Assembly (NCBI RefSeq): GCF_000176855.2
Contig: NC_015138.1
Coordinates: 2,852,001 to 2,916,000 of the forward strand
Length of the DNA: 64,000 nucleotides
Reading direction: 5' to 3'
Source of the DNA: Paracidovorax avenae ATCC 19860
GTDB lineage: Bacteria > Pseudomonadota > Gammaproteobacteria > Burkholderiales > Burkholderiaceae_C
Shown here piece by piece: positions 27,793-37,600 of this stretch. Made by a program: the position numbers and the translations under genes. Each line of letters starts with the position of its first letter. Position 1 is the stretch's first letter. The notes beneath the pieces were generated by a model. It did no database searches and was not told the origin of the DNA. It worked only from the letters and a program-made list of their open reading frames with translations.

Positions 27793-28197
27793 TCAGCGGT
27801 AGCCGAGGAAGAAAATGGCCGCGTTGACCGCGAAGGCCCCGAGCCAGACGGCGCTGCGGATGGTGGGCATGTCGGAGACGTACATCAGCACATAGAACAT
27901 CCGCAGCATCACGAACGCCAGGGCCAGCAGGTCCAGCAAGGTCTGCGCGGCACCGAGCTGGTGCGCGACGATCACCGCGCCGATGAAGAACGGCAGGCAC
28001 TCGAAGGTATTGGCCTGCGCTGCGAGCGCCCGGGCGCGCCAGTCGGTCTGCCGCGCAGCCCAGCCGCGCGGATCGCGGTTGTCCGCAGCCCTGAATCCGC
28101 CGCGCTTGGCGAGCATGGCACAGGCGATCGGCATGAGCGCCATCGCGAAAACGCACCAGTACGCCACGGTGAAGCGGGCGATGTGCAGGGAATTCAT
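27793..28197 (-). CDS. MAPEG-family membrane protein
   Basis: A 134-residue protein with four hydrophobic helices, of the MAPEG superfamily (membrane-associated eicosanoid/glutathione metabolism proteins). The signature region NRDPRGWAARQTDWRARALAAQANTFECLPFF lies near residues 39-71, with the conserved RAxAAQxNxFExLPxF core. Bacterial members may have glutathione-dependent activities but are poorly characterised. It lies 33 bp after recR and reads in the same direction, so it may share its transcript. Confidence 0.85.
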   Translation of the reverse strand: MNSLHIARFTVAYWCVFAMALMPIACAMLAKRGGFRAADNRDPRGWAARQTDWRARALAAQANTFECLPFFIGAVIVAHQLGAAQTLLDLLALAFVMLRMFYVLMYVSDMPTIRSAVWLGAFAVNAAIFFLGYR

Positions 28198-28230
28198 GTC
28201 GATCTTCCAGAAAGCCTGGCGCAGTCCGGG

Positions 28231-28830
28231 CTACCGCCGGTCCACGAGGGCATGGGCAATGGTGCCCAGGTCCACGTATTCCAGTTCGCTGCCCACCGGC
28301 ACGCCGCGCGCCAGGCGCGTCACGTGCATGCCGCGCGCCTTGAGCGTTTCGCTGAGGGCATGCGCGGTCGCCTCGCCCTCGGCCGTGAAATTGGTGGCGA
28401 GGATGACTTCCTGGACCACGCCGTCGCCGGCACGTTCCAGCAGCTTGCCGAAACCGATGTCCTTCGGGCCGATGCCGTCCAGCGGCGACAGCTTGCCCAT
28501 CAGCACGAAGTACAGCCCCCGGAAGGCGCCGGTGCGCTCGAGCGCGGCCTGGTCCGCAGGCGTCTCCACCACCGCCAGCCGCGAGGCGTCGCGCGACGGA
28601 TCGAGGCAGGTCGAGCAGACCTCGCCCTCGGTGAAGGTATGGCAGCGCGCGCAGTGCCGCACCGACTGTGCGGCGTCGTGCAGCGCGCGCGACAGCACTT
28701 CGGCGCCCTGCCGGTCGTGCTGCAGCAGGTGGAACGCCATGCGCTGGGCCGACTTCACGCCCACCCCCGGCAGGCGCCGCAGCGCCTGCACGAGGGCGTC
28801 GAGCGAATGCATGTCGGAGCCGGACGCCAT
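28231..28830 (-). CDS. recR: Recombination protein RecR
   Basis: A 199-residue DNA-binding protein that helps RecO load RecA on gapped DNA. An N-terminal helix-hairpin-helix ([17 protein letters not shown]), a four-cysteine zinc finger ([16 protein letters not shown]) and a Toprim domain beginning near [12 protein letters not shown] are in the usual order. ATG 28830 starts 17 bp after ybaB; a GTG at 28839 is the longer alternative. The dnaX-ybaB-recR order is a widely conserved operon and is intact here. Confidence 0.95.
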   Translation of the reverse strand: MASGSDMHSLDALVQALRRLPGVGVKSAQRMAFHLLQHDRQGAEVLSRALHDAAQSVRHCARCHTFTEGEVCSTCLDPSRDASRLAVVETPADQAALERTGAFRGLYFVLMGKLSPLDGIGPKDIGFGKLLERAGDGVVQEVILATNFTAEGEATAHALSETLKARGMHVTRLARGVPVGSELEYVDLGTIAHALVDRR

Positions 28831-28847
28831 GGCGGGCACGGCGCCGG

Positions 28848-29180
28848 TCAGAACGGGAACTTCATGCCGGGCGGCATGCCGGGCATGCCCGCGGTCAGCT
28901 TGCCCATCTTCTCCTGCGAGGTTTCCTCGGCCTTGCGCACTGCGGCATTGAAGGCGGCGGCCACCAGGTCTTCCAGCATGTCCTTGTCGTCCGACAGCAG
29001 GCTCGGGTCGATGGTGACGCGCTTCACGTCGTGCTTGCAGGTCATCAGCACCTTGACGAGGCCGGCGCCGGACTCGCCCTCGACCTCGATCAGGGCGAGT
29101 TCGTCCTGGGCCTTCTTCAGGTTGTCCTGCATGGCCTGGGCCTGCTTCATGAGGCCGGCGAGTTGTCCTTTGTTGAACAT
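28848..29180 (-). CDS. ybaB: YbaB/EbfC nucleoid-associated protein
   Basis: A 110-residue DNA-binding protein with the family start [18 protein letters not shown] and the conserved core [15 protein letters not shown]. It binds DNA as a tweezer-like dimer. The tail [13 protein letters not shown] is the usual flexible C-terminus. AAGGAA lies 5 nt before ATG 29180. Middle gene of dnaX-ybaB-recR. Confidence 0.95.
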   Translation of the reverse strand: MFNKGQLAGLMKQAQAMQDNLKKAQDELALIEVEGESGAGLVKVLMTCKHDVKRVTIDPSLLSDDKDMLEDLVAAAFNAAVRKAEETSQEKMGKLTAGMPGMPPGMKFPF

Positions 29181-29301
29181 GGGGTTCCTTTTCTCTGGGG
29201 GTCGAAGACGAAAGCGAAAAATCAGGCGAGGCCGGCGGGACGGCGCGCCGGGCGGCGAGCCCGGAGGGTGCGGAGCACCATGCAACCGTTCATGCGGGCC
29301 T

Positions 29302-31323
29302 TCATGCGGGTTTGATGCTGCCAGGGACGATTCTCGCCCCGAAGTCCCGCACCAGCGCCTGCACGTAGGGATCGTTTTCCACGATCTCCTGCGCACGCCG
29401 CTGGCGCTCCGCGGCCGCATGGGCATTGCGCCGCGCAGGGCTGTCGATGACGGCGCCCACCTCCACGCTGATCTGGCGAACGAAGCCGGCCGCCTCCAGC
29501 GCGGCGCGCAGGCGCTCGCGGGCCGTGGGCTGGTTGAGCGACTCGCGCTCCACGCGCAGCAGCCAATGGTCGGCATCGCGGGCCACCAGCTGGGACTGCA
29601 GGGCGAGTTCGCGCACCAGCGCATTGATGGCCTCGGCCGCAACGAGCTGCATCACGGTGGCATGCCAGACATCGCCCTCTTCCGTCGGCGTGTAGCGGGC
29701 CGAGGCCGGCAGGGCGCCGGGCACGGCCGCCGGCTGCAGCCGCATGCCGGGCTCGGGGGCGACCCGCACCGGAATGGCCACGAAGTCCGGGGGGCTCACG
29801 GCAGGTGGCGCCGCCTCTGCGGGGCGGTGCACCTGCAGGTCGGCCGGCGTCCTGACCGGCAGGCGCACGGCCGCCGCCACGGCGGTGCCGGACGACGGCT
29901 CCTGCACGGGGGCCGGTGCCGCCGTGGAAGCGAGCTCGGCTGTCTGGGGGGCATCGTCCGCCCAGGAGGCATCGCCGGAAGATGGCTCCTGCGGCGCGGG
30001 GGAAAGCGGTGCGGGCCCGGGCGCGTGCGCTTCGGCAGGCCGGGTTTCCGGCCCGGGCAGTGCGGCGGCGGGCTCCACAGGCGCGGAGGCTGCCACGGAT
30101 GCGGGAATGGACGGTGCAGGTTCCGCGGCGGATGCCGACGCAGTCTCAGGTGCCGGAGGCTGCGCCTGGGGCGGTTTCAGTGTTTTTTTTTCCGCTGGGG
30201 GCGTTCCACCCTCTGCCGCAGGCTTGAAGGCCAGCAGCCGCAGCAGCGCCATGGTGAGGGCCGCGTACTCGTCGGGCGCGAGGCCCAGTTCCGTGCGTCC
30301 GTGCAGGCAGATGCTGTAGAGCAGTTGCGTCTCGTCGGCAGGCAGCGTGCCGGCCAGCCGCGCGATTTCGGAAGCCTCCGGATCGGCGGGATCCACCGCA
30401 TCGGCCATCTGCGGCACGGCCTGGAATACCGCCATGCGCTGCAGCACGGCGCTCATTTCCTCGAGCGTGGAGGCGGCGGACAGCCCGTGCATGCGCAGGG
30501 ACTCGGAAGTCTCCACTACCGTGCGGCCGTCGCCGCTCGCCAGCGCGTCGATGAGGCGGAACACGTAACTGCGGTCCACGCTGCCCAGCATCTGGCGCAC
30601 GCCGGCTTCCTGGAGCTGGCCGCTGCCGAAGGCGATGGCCTGGTCGGTGAGCGACAGCGCATCGCGCATGGAGCCGCGCGCCGCACGCGCCAGCAGCCGC
30701 AGCGCCTGCGGCTCGGCCGGCACGCTTTCCTGGGCCAGAACGCGGGTGAGGTGCTCCAGCACGGTTTCCGGCGCCATGGGCCGCAGGTTGAACTGCAGGC
30801 AGCGGCTGAGCACGGTGACCGGCACCTTCTGCGGGTCGGTCGTGGCCAGCACGAACTTCAGGTATTCGGGCGGCTCCTCCAGCGTCTTGAGCATCGCGTT
30901 GAACGCGGTGTTCGTGAGCATGTGGACCTCATCGATCATGAAGACCTTGAAGCGGCCCTGCACGGGCTTGTACACGGCCTGCTCCAGCAGGCCCTGCACC
31001 TCGTCCACGCCGCGGTTGGAGGCGGCATCGAGCTCGGTGTAATCGACAAAGCGGCCGGCATCGATGTCCCGGCATGCCTGGCATACGCCGCAGGGCGTGG
31101 CGGTGATGCCGCCCTGCCCGTCCTCGCCCTGGCAGTTGAGCGACTTGGCCAGGATGCGCGACACCGTGGTCTTGCCCACCCCCCGCGTGCCGGTGAAAAG
31201 GTACGCATGGTGCAGGCGCTGCTGGATGAGCGCATTCGAGAGCGCCTGCACCACATGTTCCTGCCCGACCATCTCCGAGAAGGTCTTGGGGCGGTATTTG
31301 CGGGCGAGCACGAGATAGGACAT
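29302..31323 (-). CDS. dnaX: DNA polymerase III subunits tau/gamma
   Basis: A 673-residue clamp-loader subunit. The AAA+ domain has GTRGVGKTT (Walker A, about 45-53), a zinc module ending [19 protein letters not shown] (Walker B) and SRCLQF (sensor/arginine finger). Domain III ends near residue 375, followed by a Pro/Ala-rich linker and a C-terminal domain that should bind the polymerase. A run of nine A covers codons 378-381; a one-base slip either way ends translation at 381 or 392 residues and would give a gamma-like form (see findings). ATG 31323 gives the standard [12 protein letters not shown] start; a -10-like TAGAAT lies 7 nt before it. Confidence 0.96.
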   Translation of the reverse strand: MSYLVLARKYRPKTFSEMVGQEHVVQALSNALIQQRLHHAYLFTGTRGVGKTTVSRILAKSLNCQGEDGQGGITATPCGVCQACRDIDAGRFVDYTELDAASNRGVDEVQGLLEQAVYKPVQGRFKVFMIDEVHMLTNTAFNAMLKTLEEPPEYLKFVLATTDPQKVPVTVLSRCLQFNLRPMAPETVLEHLTRVLAQESVPAEPQALRLLARAARGSMRDALSLTDQAIAFGSGQLQEAGVRQMLGSVDRSYVFRLIDALASGDGRTVVETSESLRMHGLSAASTLEEMSAVLQRMAVFQAVPQMADAVDPADPEASEIARLAGTLPADETQLLYSICLHGRTELGLAPDEYAALTMALLRLLAFKPAAEGGTPPAEKKTLKPPQAQPPAPETASASAAEPAPSIPASVAASAPVEPAAALPGPETRPAEAHAPGPAPLSPAPQEPSSGDASWADDAPQTAELASTAAPAPVQEPSSGTAVAAAVRLPVRTPADLQVHRPAEAAPPAVSPPDFVAIPVRVAPEPGMRLQPAAVPGALPASARYTPTEEGDVWHATVMQLVAAEAINALVRELALQSQLVARDADHWLLRVERESLNQPTARERLRAALEAAGFVRQISVEVGAVIDSPARRNAHAAAERQRRAQEIVENDPYVQALVRDFGARIVPGSIKPA
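30183..30191 (-). other. A9 slippery tract in dnaX
   Basis: Nine consecutive A on the coding strand (codons GAA AAA AAA ACA, residues 378-381). Loss of one A reaches TGA at 30179-30177; gain of one A reaches TGA at 30148-30146. A run of nine A in Thermus dnaX is known to cause transcriptional slippage. Confidence 0.7.
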
Positions 31324-31330
31324 CCGCGGG

Positions 31331-31336
31331 ATTCTA
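31331..31336 (-). promoter_or_regulatory. -10-like TAGAAT 7 nt before dnaX
   Basis: On the minus strand TAGAAT is followed by CCCGCGG and ATG 31323. The spacing places the transcription start at or next to the start codon, without a ribosome-binding site. No strong -35 is visible. Confidence 0.4.
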
Positions 31337-31442
31337 CGGGGGTCGCCAGCCCCTGTAGGGCGCGCGGCGCCGCTAACATTTGGTGACAGGGTACTGCCGG
31401 GCATTTCCGCAACGGCCACCCGCTCCGGGAAAAGAGACCATC

Positions 31443-33068
31443 ATGGAAAGAAACACGCCTTGGCTCGCCCGCATGGGCATCGCACGCCGCCTGGGCCTGC
31501 TGATCGGCTGCGCCCTGCTGGGCATCGCGCTGATCACCGCCGTGCTGCTGGCCTCCGAACGGACACTCATCATGGAGGAGCGCCAGGCCGGCGTACGGCA
31601 GACGGTGGAAGTCGCCCACAGCCTGGTCGCCCGCTACCATGCCCTCGCCGCGGAGGGCAAGGTCACCGACACCCAGGCCCGGCAGATGGCCATGGACGCC
31701 CTGCGCGCCATGCGTTACAGCGGCAGCGAGTACCTGTGGATCAACGACATGGGGCCGGTCATGCTCATGCACCCCATCCGTCCCGAGCTGGAAGGCAAGA
31801 ACCTGGCGGCAAACCAGGATCCGACCGGCAAGCACCTGTTCGTGGCCTTCGTGGACATGGTCCGGCAAAGCGGCGCGGGCTTCGTGCCCTACCTGTGGCC
31901 CAAGCCGGGCGCCACGGAGCCGGTGCCGAAAATATCGTACGTCAAGGGCTTCGCCCCCTGGGGCTGGGTGATCGGCTCCGGCGTGTACGTGGACACGGTC
32001 GCCGCCACGGTGAATGCACGCATCCTGCGCTTCGGCATGGGCGCGCTGGTGCTGGCCGGACTGCTGCTGGCGCTGGGCCTGCTGATCGCCCGCAGTCTGG
32101 TGCGCGAACTCGGCGGCGAGCCGGGCGAAGCCCTGCGCATCAGCGAGGCCATCGCGCAGGGCCACCTCGCCCAGCCGATCGCCCTCAAGCCGGGCGACCA
32201 GTCCAGCGTGCTGCACGGACTGGAGCGCATGCGCCAGAGCATCGCCCACATCGTGGCCGAGGTGCGCTCCGGCACCCAGTCGATTAACACCGCATCGGCC
32301 GAGATCGCGGCCGGCAACAACGACCTGTCCGCCCGCACCGAGCAGCAGGCCGGGGCCCTGCAGCAGACGGCCGCCTCGATGGAGCAGCTCGCCAGCACCG
32401 TGCGCCACAACGCCGACAACGCCCGCCACGCGGCGCAACTGGCGGGCTCCACGTCCGAGGTGGCGCAGCGCGGGGGCGCGATGGTCGGGCAGATGGTCAG
32501 CACCATGGGCGCGGTGACCGATTCCTCCCGGCGCATCGTGGACATCATCGGCGTGATCGACGGCATCGCGTTCCAGACCAATATCCTGGCGCTCAACGCG
32601 GCCGTGGAAGCGGCGCGCGCGGGCGAGCAGGGCCGCGGTTTCGCGGTGGTCGCCAGCGAGGTGCGCAGCCTGGCCCAGCGCTCGGCATCGGCCGCGAAGG
32701 AGATCAAGCAGCTGATCGACACCTCGGTGCAGCAGGTGGGCGAAAGCTCCCGCCTGGTGAACCAGGCCGGCACGACCATGGGCGAGGTGGTGGAGAGCGT
32801 GCAGCAGGTGGCACGCCTGATCCAGGAGATCGCCTCCGCCAACCAGGAGCAGGCCGCCGGCATCGACCAGGTGAACCAGGCCGTGACCCACATGGACCAG
32901 GCCACCCAGCAGAACGCCGCGCTGGTGGAACAGGCCACCGCAGCGGCCCAGTCACTAACCACCCAGGCCTCGCGGCTGGAGCAATTGGTGGGTGTTTTCC
33001 GGATCACGGCACCGGTGGACGGGAATTTGCCCGGAGACGTCCCCGGCATTGGGTACAATCCGACGTGA
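31443..33068 (+). CDS. Methyl-accepting chemotaxis protein with Cache-type sensor
   Basis: A 541-residue receptor. TM1 lies about 16-38. A periplasmic single-Cache (sCache_2-like) domain of about 150 residues contains [18 protein letters not shown] and [17 protein letters not shown]2 is near 200-220. A degenerate HAMP segment follows, then the cytoplasmic signalling coiled coil with the hairpin tip [20 protein letters not shown]. There is no C-terminal CheR pentapeptide of the NWETF type. AAGAGA precedes the start. Ligand unknown; sCache_2 domains often bind small organic acids. Its stop codon overlaps the 5' end of the SRP RNA. Confidence 0.93.
   Translation: MERNTPWLARMGIARRLGLLIGCALLGIALITAVLLASERTLIMEERQAGVRQTVEVAHSLVARYHALAAEGKVTDTQARQMAMDALRAMRYSGSEYLWINDMGPVMLMHPIRPELEGKNLAANQDPTGKHLFVAFVDMVRQSGAGFVPYLWPKPGATEPVPKISYVKGFAPWGWVIGSGVYVDTVAATVNARILRFGMGALVLAGLLLALGLLIARSLVRELGGEPGEALRISEAIAQGHLAQPIALKPGDQSSVLHGLERMRQSIAHIVAEVRSGTQSINTASAEIAAGNNDLSARTEQQAGALQQTAASMEQLASTVRHNADNARHAAQLAGSTSEVAQRGGAMVGQMVSTMGAVTDSSRRIVDIIGVIDGIAFQTNILALNAAVEAARAGEQGRGFAVVASEVRSLAQRSASAAKEIKQLIDTSVQQVGESSRLVNQAGTTMGEVVESVQQVARLIQEIASANQEQAAGIDQVNQAVTHMDQATQQNAALVEQATAAAQSLTTQASRLEQLVGVFRITAPVDGNLPGDVPGIGYNPT
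33054..33059 (+). promoter_or_regulatory. -10 element for the SRP RNA gene
   Basis: TACAAT inside the last codons of the chemoreceptor gene, 8 nt before the predicted RNA start. A TTGCCC at 33027-33032 is 21 bp upstream, longer than ideal, so the -35 is uncertain. Confidence 0.45.
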
Positions 33069-33160
33069 CGGGCCTCCCCGCATGGGGAAGCGGCCAACCG
33101 GGTCAGGTGGGGAACCAAGCAGCCCTAACCGTGGAGCCAGTGCCGGGGGTAAGGCTCGTC
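33067..33160 (+). ncRNA. ffs: Signal recognition particle 4.5S RNA (small bacterial type)
   Basis: The RNA has the conserved SRP apical domain at 33101-33124: GGTCAGGT, a GGAA tetraloop closed by GG/CC, then CCAAGCAGCC, closely matching E. coli 4.5S RNA (GGTCAGGTCCGGAAGGAAGCAGCC split across its loop). The ends pair as ACGGGCC (33068-33074) with GGCTCGT (33153-33159), giving a hairpin of about 92 nt with no Alu domain. It works with Ffh to target membrane proteins. Ends are estimated from pairing. A small CGCGC/GCGCG hairpin at 33171-33184 follows, without a T tract. Confidence 0.93.
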
Positions 33161-33188
33161 AACTTCATTCCGCGCCAGTGCGCGCCCC

Positions 33189-34568
33189 TCATGCCTGCAG
33201 CCATTGCAGAACGCCCTGCCCCGCCACCGCGCCGGTGGCCATGCAGGCGGTGAGCAGGTAGCCCCCTGTCGGGGCTTCCCAGTCCAGCATCTCTCCCGCA
33301 CAGAAAACGCCCGGCCAGGTCGCCAGCATGCCGTGGGCGTCCATCGCCTCGAAGGCCACGCCCCCGGCCGTGCTGATGGCCTCGTCCAGCGGCCGGCAGG
33401 CCACCGCGGTCACCGGCACCGCCTTGATCGCGTGCGCCAGGGCCCGGGCATCCTGCATGCCCTCCTTGCCCAGCTGTTCATAGAGCACCGCGGCCTTGAT
33501 GCCGTCGAGGCCGAGGCGGCTCTTGAGGTGGCTGCTGAGGCTCCGCGAGCCGCGCGGATGCCGCACGTCCTTTTCCACGCGCTCGGGCGTGTGGTCCGGC
33601 AGCAGGTCCAGGTGGAAGGTGGCATGCCCATGGGCGGCGATCTCATCGCGCAGCAGGGCGGATGCCGCATACACGAGGCTGCCCTCCACACCGGACGCGG
33701 TGGCCACGAACTCGCCGCGGCGGTGGAAAGACCGTCCCTGGCTGTCGGTGAAATGCAGGGCCACCGACTTGAACGGCTGCCCGGCGAAGCGCTCGGCGAA
33801 GTGCGGCGTCCATCCCACCGGCGGAGCGCCACGCCCCAGGAGCGCCTGCAGGAACTCGCGCCGGCTGGCGTCGGCCGGTGCGCCGGGGCCCAGCACATCG
33901 AAGCCGCAGTTCGCAGGCCGCAGCGGCGCCACCGCCACGCCCCGGGCCTCCAGCCACGGTACCCAGGCCCCGTCGGAGCCCAGGCGCTGCCAGCTTGCGC
34001 CGCCCAGCGCCAGCACCGCAGCGCAGGCATGTACCTGCACTTCGCCCGCGGGTGCAGCGAAGCGCAGCGCGACCGGCCCGGGCGCGGAGCCGGCGGCAGC
34101 TGCGACTTCCGGGGCGCCCTCGGAGCCGAGCCAGCGGTGCCGCATGTGGAACTGCACGCCCATGCCGCGCAGCCGGTGCAGCCAGGCCCGCAGCAGCGGC
34201 GCGGCCTTCATGTCCACCGGGAAGACGCGGCCGGAGGTGCCGACGAAGGTCTCCACGCCCAGCGCCCGCGCCCAGTCGCGCAGGGCGTCGGGACCGAAGG
34301 CGCGCAGCCCGGCCTCCAGGGTACCGGCGCGGTCGCCATAGCGCTCCAGGAAAGGGCCGAACGGCTCGGAGTGCGTGAGGTTGAGCCCGCCCTTGCCTGC
34401 CAGCAGGAACTTGCGTCCCACCGAAGGCATGGCGTCGAACACATGCACGGACAGGCCGCGCGCGGCCATCACCTCGGCCGCCATCAGGCCCGACGGCCCG
34501 CCGCCGACCACGGCCACATCACAGGTCGGAAGGCCGGTGGCCGGCAGGGAAGCGGAAGAAGACGACAT
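33189..34568 (-). CDS. BaiN/HI0933-like NAD(P)/FAD flavoprotein (TIGR03862 type)
   Basis: A 459-residue flavoprotein. VAVVGGGPSGLMAAEVMAAR is the FAD-binding turn near residue 20; GRKFLLAGKGGLNLTHSE is the conserved HI0933-family segment; the C-terminal GVFCAGEMLDWEAPTGGYLL is the second FAD-binding motif. Family members are oxidoreductases of unclear substrate; BaiN-like proteins have been tied to reductive steps on steroids, but that should not be assumed here. It follows the addA-like gene by 45 bp in the same direction. Confidence 0.85.
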   Translation of the reverse strand: MSSSSASLPATGLPTCDVAVVGGGPSGLMAAEVMAARGLSVHVFDAMPSVGRKFLLAGKGGLNLTHSEPFGPFLERYGDRAGTLEAGLRAFGPDALRDWARALGVETFVGTSGRVFPVDMKAAPLLRAWLHRLRGMGVQFHMRHRWLGSEGAPEVAAAAGSAPGPVALRFAAPAGEVQVHACAAVLALGGASWQRLGSDGAWVPWLEARGVAVAPLRPANCGFDVLGPGAPADASRREFLQALLGRGAPPVGWTPHFAERFAGQPFKSVALHFTDSQGRSFHRRGEFVATASGVEGSLVYAASALLRDEIAAHGHATFHLDLLPDHTPERVEKDVRHPRGSRSLSSHLKSRLGLDGIKAAVLYEQLGKEGMQDARALAHAIKAVPVTAVACRPLDEAISTAGGVAFEAMDAHGMLATWPGVFCAGEMLDWEAPTGGYLLTACMATGAVAGQGVLQWLQA

Positions 34569-34613
34569 GGCGGTGCGGACAGTGGGCGTGGGGTGGAAGG
34601 GAACGGGCGGGTA

Positions 34614-37600
34614 TCAATCGAACAGCGAGCCCTGCACGGGCTTGGGCCCCGGTGGAGGCGGCGCGGCGGCCGCGGGCGACGGGCCGGCCGCCGGGGTGGG
34701 CGATGGTAAGGGCTGCGCGGGCGCCGGCACGCCCCGGGCGGAAGAATCCACCTCCACCATGCGGCCATCGCCGGTCAGGAAGGCCGCGCGCACGGGCTCT
34801 CCGGGGAACTGGCCCTGCACGGCCTGGCGGTAGCGGCGCATCTGCTCCACCAGTTCCGCCTGCCGCTCGGGGTTCGCCGCGCTCTTGTAGTCCAGCACCC
34901 ACCATTCTCCGCGCCCGCCGGTGGAGCGGCGCACGAGCCGGTCGATGCGCAGGGTCTGTCCGCGGTGGACGATGGGAGCTTCGTCCATGGCCAGTTCGAT
35001 GTCGGCGCTGTTCCAGGCCCAGGCGCCCTCGCCCTGCAGGATGCGGGCCGCCATCACCGCGGCGCGTTCGGCCAGTTCGGGAGGCAGTTCGAAATCCCGG
35101 GCCAGCTGCAGCAGGCGCGCGCGCGGCCAGCCGGCAGAGCTTCCCGCGGCCCCGCCGCGCAGCCTGCCCGCCAGTCCCGCCTGCTCCAGCAGCTGGTGCA
35201 TGGCCTCGCCCTGCCGGGATGCCGGCGTGGAGGGCGCACGGCGTTCCCGGGGGAGCCCGGCAACCGCCGCTCCGGCTTCGGCCTGTGCACCGGCCTCTGC
35301 CTCTGCCCCGGGCGGTGGCCCCATCGGCAGCGGCGGGGCGTCCTGCCAGCCGGGCAGTTCCGGCAACTGCGCATCCACCACGGCGCGCAGTCCGTCCTCC
35401 GCGCCGCCCGCCGGTCCGGAGAGGTCCTGCGGCACGTCGGCCGCCAGGGGTGCGACCCGGTTCCACCAGCTGCCCGGTGCGGATTGCGACGCGCGCACGC
35501 ACGACAGCGCCAGGCAGTGGCGCGCGCGCGTCATGGCCACGTACAGGGTATTGATCTCCTCGCGCTGGCGCTCCGCCTGCTCGGCGGCCAGCGCATCGGC
35601 AGCGCTCGGCGGGGGCGACGCCTCGCTCGCGAGGAACACGAAGCGGCGCGGGGCCGGCAGTTCGCCGGGCCAGTCCACCAGCACGCCCATGGTCTCGGCC
35701 TTCTGGGCGCGGCCATCGGTGTCCAGCAGCAGCACGGCGTCCGCCTCCAGCCCCTTCGCACCGTGGATGGTCAGCAGGCGCACGGCATCCGCGTCCACGC
35801 GGCCCGGCGCCCGCTGTCCCGGCCGCTTCAGGGCGCGCACGAAGGCATAGGGCGTCAGGTAGCGGCCACCGTCCTGCTGCAGCGCCGCCGACAGCAGTGC
35901 GCGCAGGTTCGCCAGCACGCCGGACCGCAGCGGCGCGGGGGAAGCGGCCGCATACCGGGCCAGCACGTCGCGGTGCCGGTAGATCGCGTCCAGTGCATCG
36001 TGGGGCGGCCATTGCTCCACCCAGTGGCGGTAGAGCCGCAAATCGTGCGACAGGCCGGGCATCTCGGCGTCCAGCAGGGCCCGGTCCGCCAGCAGTTCCA
36101 GCCATCCCGGCACGCCGCCCTCCTGCAGTCCGCGGGCCGCGCCGCGCTCCGCGTCCCGGCGGGCCACCGCCACGCGCACCAGCAATGCATCGTCCATGCC
36201 GAACAAGGGAGAACGCAGGGCGCGGGCCAGGGACAGATCGTGCCCCGGAGAGACCAGCACATCCAGCAGGGCCACCACATCCTGTACTTCCGGGGCCTCG
36301 CACAGTTCCACCTTCTCGGGCTGCACGCACGGCAGGTGCAGGTCGCGCAGGGCATCCTGCAGGGCCGACAGGCGGTCGCGCTTGCGCGCCAGCACCATGA
36401 TCTGCCTCGCCGGCACGCCGGCTGCGATCTGGCCGGCCACCCAGCGGGCAGCCTGCTGGCACTCGCGCATGCGCAGGGTCTCTTCCGCCTCGTGGCGGGG
36501 CTGGACCAGGCTGTCGCGCCAGGCCAGCCGGTCGGGCCGGGCATCCGGCCCCCCGGCCTCGTTTTCGTCATCGTCCGCGGCGTCTTCGATCGGCGGCAGG
36601 CGCAGCAGCCCCCCCGCGTCCCGCGATTCGGTCGTATGGTCGCGGAAGCCCGCGTAGTCGCCCTGAGCCTGGGCAGCGCCCATGACGGCATTGACCGCGG
36701 CGATCACTTCCGGGGCATTGCGGCGCGTGTGGTCGCAGGCCAGCAGGTCGCCGCCCATGCCCTGGCGCACGAAAGCCTGCGCCGCACGGAACACCTGGGG
36801 TTCGGCGCGGCGGAAGCGGTAGATGCTCTGCTTGGGGTCGCCCACGATGAACACGCTGGGCGGATGCTGCCCTCCTCCGGTGCCCACGTAGCTGGCGAGC
36901 CAGGCATGCAGCGCCTGCCACTGCAGCGGGTTGGTGTCCTGGAATTCGTCGATCAGCAGATGGCGAACGCGCGCGTCCAGGCGCTCCTGCACCCAGCCGC
37001 TGAGCACGGGGTCGGACAGCATCACCAGCGCGGTGCGCTCCACGTCGTTCATGTCCACCCAGCCCCGGTCGCGCTTGAGCGCGCCGAACGCCGCCACCAG
37101 CGCCCGGGTCAGCCGCGCCATGCGCTGCTGGTGCAGCCATGCCTCGTGCTGGCGCCGCGCGAGGCACAGGGCCTGCAGCTCCCGCTCTGCCTCCTGCGCC
37201 GCGGCGAATTTCTCGAGATGGCGGGTGAGCCGGTCCTCCCTGGCGACGAAGAGCGCGCCCCGCAGCGCCTCCAGCCGCTCCTCCAGGTCCGTTGTGTCGC
37301 AGAACGCCGTGACGATGGCGTCCGCGGCCTTCTGCGGCGTCTTTCCGGACTCCGAGCCCAGCGCCGCGGCCCAGGCCAGCCAGCGTGCGCGGCAGTCCTC
37401 GGCCGCGAGTGCCTGTGCGGGATGCTCCAGGCCCGCCCACTGCGGGGACTGCGCATGGAACGGCGGGACCGAGGCATCGACCACGCCGCCCTCTTCCGCC
37501 AGTTCGAACTCCACGCGCTTGGACAGGGCCGACTCCAGCGCCTTGCGGGTCTGGGAGCGGCCATGCAGGGACACGGAATCGGCGAAATCCCCCCCCAGGC

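Noticed and set aside
29181..29301. Possible small gene between dnaX and ybaB
   Set aside because: No start with a ribosome-binding site and no recognisable product; the direct repeat CATGCGGG near 29291 and 29303 is too short to call an element.
31324..31442. FliA-type flagellar promoter before the chemoreceptor
   Set aside because: I could not find a convincing TAAA-N15-GCCGATAA pattern; only scattered partial matches are present.
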